Source: Holophagales bacterium
GTDB taxonomy: Bacteria; Acidobacteriota; Thermoanaerobaculia; Multivoradales; Multivoraceae
DNA: 64,000 nt
Reading direction: 5' to 3'
Assembly: GCA_009836625.1 (NCBI GenBank)
Contig: VXVC01000007.1
Coordinates: forward strand, 62,001 to 126,000
Shown here: positions 62,433 through 64,000 of the stretch, in pieces
Layout: each line of letters opens with the position of its first letter
Position numbering within the stretch: position 1 is the first letter of the stretch
Notes under the pieces: model-generated
Seen by the model: the letters and a program-made list of their open reading frames with translations, nothing else
Databases searched by the model: none
Told to the model about the DNA's origin: nothing
Translations under genes and position numbers: made by a program

Positions 62433-63488
62433 CTACAGGCGATTGACCGCCTCTTCGGCCAGGTCGAGCGTGCGCACGATGCGCTGGCGCATCTCGGGCA
62501 GGTCGACGCCCTCGGTGCTCTTCTTGCCTTCCATGTAGCGGGCATACACGCCGTGCACGATCGCCGCCGACTTCCAGCGGTTGAAGCCGACGTAGTAGTC
62601 GAGATTCGACAGGTCGCGGCCGGTCCGCTCCGCGTAACGCTCAAGTAACTCCTCGCGCGCCGGGAAGCCCGGCGCCGCCGTGGCGCCGCCGGAGCCGGTC
62701 GGCATCGTGTCGGTCGCCGGCATCCACTGGTTCATTGCGTAGGTCAGGTCCGCCAGCGGATCGCCAAGCGTCGAGATCTCCCAGTCGACGACGGCGGCAA
62801 TCGTCGAGTCCGGTCCGACCAGGCAGTTGTGGAGCCCGTAGTCGCCGTGGACGACCCGCGCCGGCCCCTGGTCCGGCAGGTGATCGAGGAAGTACCGCTG
62901 CAGCTCGTGCGCGCGCGGATCGTCGAGTTGCGCCGGCTCGACGGACGCCGTCCACGACCGATACCAGGTGCGAAGCTGCCGTCCGACGTAGCTGTCGCGC
63001 TTGCCGAGATCACCGAGCCCTACCTCGTCAGGGTCGACGGCGTGGAGCTCGGCCAGGACGTCGATGAACGAGTGCGCCAGCTTCGGGCGGTGCTCCCGCG
63101 GCACCCACTCCTCCGTGTGATCCGAGCTGTAGAGCGGCCGGCCATTGACCAGGCCCATCACGTAGAACCAGGCGCCAGTGACGTCCGGGCTCTCGCAGAA
63201 GGCGATCGCCGGCGGTACCGGCACCGGCGTCGGACCGAGCGCCGAGATCAGCGCCCACTCGCGGCTCATGTCGTGCGCCTTGGGCAGGAGCTTGCCCTGG
63301 GGCGGCCGCCGGATGACCGCGGTCCGGCCCTCCGTGTCGTCGATACGGTAGGTCAGGTTCGAGTGCCCGCCCTGGAGCCGGGTCCACTGGAGGGGCGGCT
63401 TCAGACTGTCGACGTGGTCGGCAATCCAGGCCTCGACGGCGGGTTGGTCGTAGCCCTCGGGACCCCTGGCTTCGTCGTGGGTGGACAT
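62433..63488 (-). CDS. Aminoglycoside phosphotransferase-fold kinase (ACAD10/11-like phosphotransferase)
   Basis: This 351-residue cytoplasmic phosphotransferase has LQGGHSNLTYRID (nucleotide-binding loop), AVIRRPPQGKLLPKAHDMSRE, the catalytic loop VVHGDYGLHNCLV and the metal motif VVDWEISTLGDPLADL. This matches the group related to the kinase domain of ACAD10/11, thought to phosphorylate hydroxyacyl-CoA substrates for fatty-acid-like degradation. It is not a typical antibiotic resistance enzyme. It lies between the PQQ dehydrogenase and the SoxC-like gene on the same strand, with gaps too large for obvious coupling. Confidence 0.88.
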   Translation of the reverse strand: MSTHDEARGPEGYDQPAVEAWIADHVDSLKPPLQWTRLQGGHSNLTYRIDDTEGRTAVIRRPPQGKLLPKAHDMSREWALISALGPTPVPVPPAIAFCESPDVTGAWFYVMGLVNGRPLYSSDHTEEWVPREHRPKLAHSFIDVLAELHAVDPDEVGLGDLGKRDSYVGRQLRTWYRSWTASVEPAQLDDPRAHELQRYFLDHLPDQGPARVVHGDYGLHNCLVGPDSTIAAVVDWEISTLGDPLADLTYAMNQWMPATDTMPTGSGGATAAPGFPAREELLERYAERTGRDLSNLDYYVGFNRWKSAAIVHGVYARYMEGKKSTEGVDLPEMRQRIVRTLDLAEEAVNRL

Positions 63489-63501
63489 GAGCGTCGGAAC
63501 T

Positions 63502-64000
63502 CTACGGCAACCGGAAGACGAGCAGCTCTTCCGTCGCCGTCACGGCCACGTACTGCCGGCCGTCCGCCGCCAGGTAGGTCATCGGGTTCGCGTTGCCCTG
63601 GAGCGGCAGTTCCGCCGACCACAGCTCGTCGCCCGTCTCCACGTCGAGCGCCCGGAAGCGGCGGTCGTCGGTCGCCGCGATGAAGGCGAGGCCGCCGGCG
63701 GTGACGATCGCCGAGGCGCGGCCCGGGCGGCCGGTCTCCCGCTTCTCCGCCGGCAGGCCTTCCGTCACGCCGAGCGGCCGCCGCCACGCAACTTCGCCGG
63801 TATCGGCATCGACCGCGGTCAGCGTCCCCCAGGGCGGTTTCTGGCACGGCCAGGACGCGTCGCCGATGCGGACCGCGAAGGAGAACGGTCGGGCGACCCG
63901 CAGCACGTACGTCGCGGGCTCGGCCTCCGTGTCCTCCTCCACCCAGCCCATCGTGCCGATGTCCTGACTGAAGGCGAGCAGCCGGCGCGTAGCCGGGTCG
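63502..64000 (-). CDS. C-terminal part of a PQQ-dependent dehydrogenase (runs off the right edge)
   Basis: The visible 165 codons are the C-terminal blades of a quinoprotein propeller. Markers are WGTLTAVDADTGEVAWRRPLG, GRASAIVTAGGLAFIAATDD and ELPLQGNANPMTYLAADGRQY, as in membrane-bound quinoprotein glucose-type dehydrogenases. The frame is open to the window edge (DPATRRLLAFSQDIG upstream of the first internal Met), so the N-terminus lies beyond 64000. The enzyme oxidises a sugar or alcohol in the periplasm. It ends 13 nt before the phosphotransferase gene. Confidence 0.88.
   Translation of the reverse strand, partial: DPATRRLLAFSQDIGTMGWVEEDTEAEPATYVLRVARPFSFAVRIGDASWPCQKPPWGTLTAVDADTGEVAWRRPLGVTEGLPAEKRETGRPGRASAIVTAGGLAFIAATDDRRFRALDVETGDELWSAELPLQGNANPMTYLAADGRQYVAVTATEELLVFRLP

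Noticed and set aside
62433..63488. Aminoglycoside resistance phosphotransferase
   Set aside because: The motifs match the ACAD10/11-type kinase group found in catabolic settings, not known resistance enzymes.

Overview
The window is a GC-rich bacterial chromosome segment that is almost entirely coding. Genes lie on both strands, many neighbours overlap by 4 nt (ATGA, GTGA, CTGA, TTGA), and no gap between genes exceeds 300 bases. I see no rRNA, tRNA, CRISPR array, prophage or transposase. The gene content is that of a free-living, Gram-negative, polymer- and peptide-degrading heterotroph: three type I sulfatases, TonB-dependent receptors, a cytochrome-c/DUF1549/DUF1553 protein near a Tat-exported DUF1501 protein, an S9 peptidase, two D-aminoacylases and many lipoproteins. 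Acidobacteriota (for example marine or sponge-associated lineages) or Planctomycetota-like bacteria fit best. This is inference from gene families; the window holds no phylogenetic marker.

Region by region. 1-5.7 kb: the start of a secreted or membrane protein, an S9 peptidase, and a D-aminoacylase broken by one in-frame TAA, coupled to a class-C-type serine hydrolase. 5.7-16.5 kb: SDR, sulfatase, multi-domain cytochrome c/DUF1553 protein, an Mrr-type nuclease inserted before DUF1501, and a sodium:solute symporter. 16.5-22.4 kb: RES/Xre toxin-antitoxin pair, Tat-exported glycosidase, class III aminotransferase, DUF2911 protein, sulfatase. 22.4-27.6 kb: oligopeptide-type ABC importer (binding protein and two permeases, no ATPase) and a divergent sulfatase. 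27.6-42 kb: an ABC exporter, an AbrB/PIN toxin-antitoxin pair and a GH32-like enzyme, facing a five-gene minus-strand cluster of TonB receptor, esterase, two ABC exporter subunits and a WD40 protein. 42-46.7 kb: ADP-ribosylglycohydrolase fusion, cytochrome c/copper-monooxygenase-like protein, ATPase-less ABC membrane protein. 46.8-53.3 kb: serine/threonine dehydratase, a second serine hydrolase + D-aminoacylase pair and a second TonB receptor. 53.4-64 kb: deacetylase-SDR-flavin monooxygenase operon, a protein with a triplicated unknown domain, LuxR-type regulator, FG-GAP lipoprotein, SoxC-like sulfite/sulfane dehydrogenase with its cytochrome, an aminoglycoside phosphotransferase-fold kinase, and the end of a PQQ dehydrogenase.

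How they may work together (inference): TonB receptors import ligands, sulfatases and glycosidases trim sulfated glycans, and the SoxC/cytochrome pair could oxidise reduced sulfur. The S9 peptidase, serine hydrolases, D-aminoacylases, oligopeptide importer and dehydratase form a plausible route for peptides containing D-residues.

Most worth a second look: a palindromic repeat family that sits in-frame inside two coding regions; three likely CTG start codons; the in-frame TAA; the TonB-esterase-ABC-ABC-WD40 cluster; two near-identical ABC exporter genes in inverted orientation with an unusual linker; a GH32-like enzyme without the usual acid/base Glu; and a triplicated domain of unknown function.
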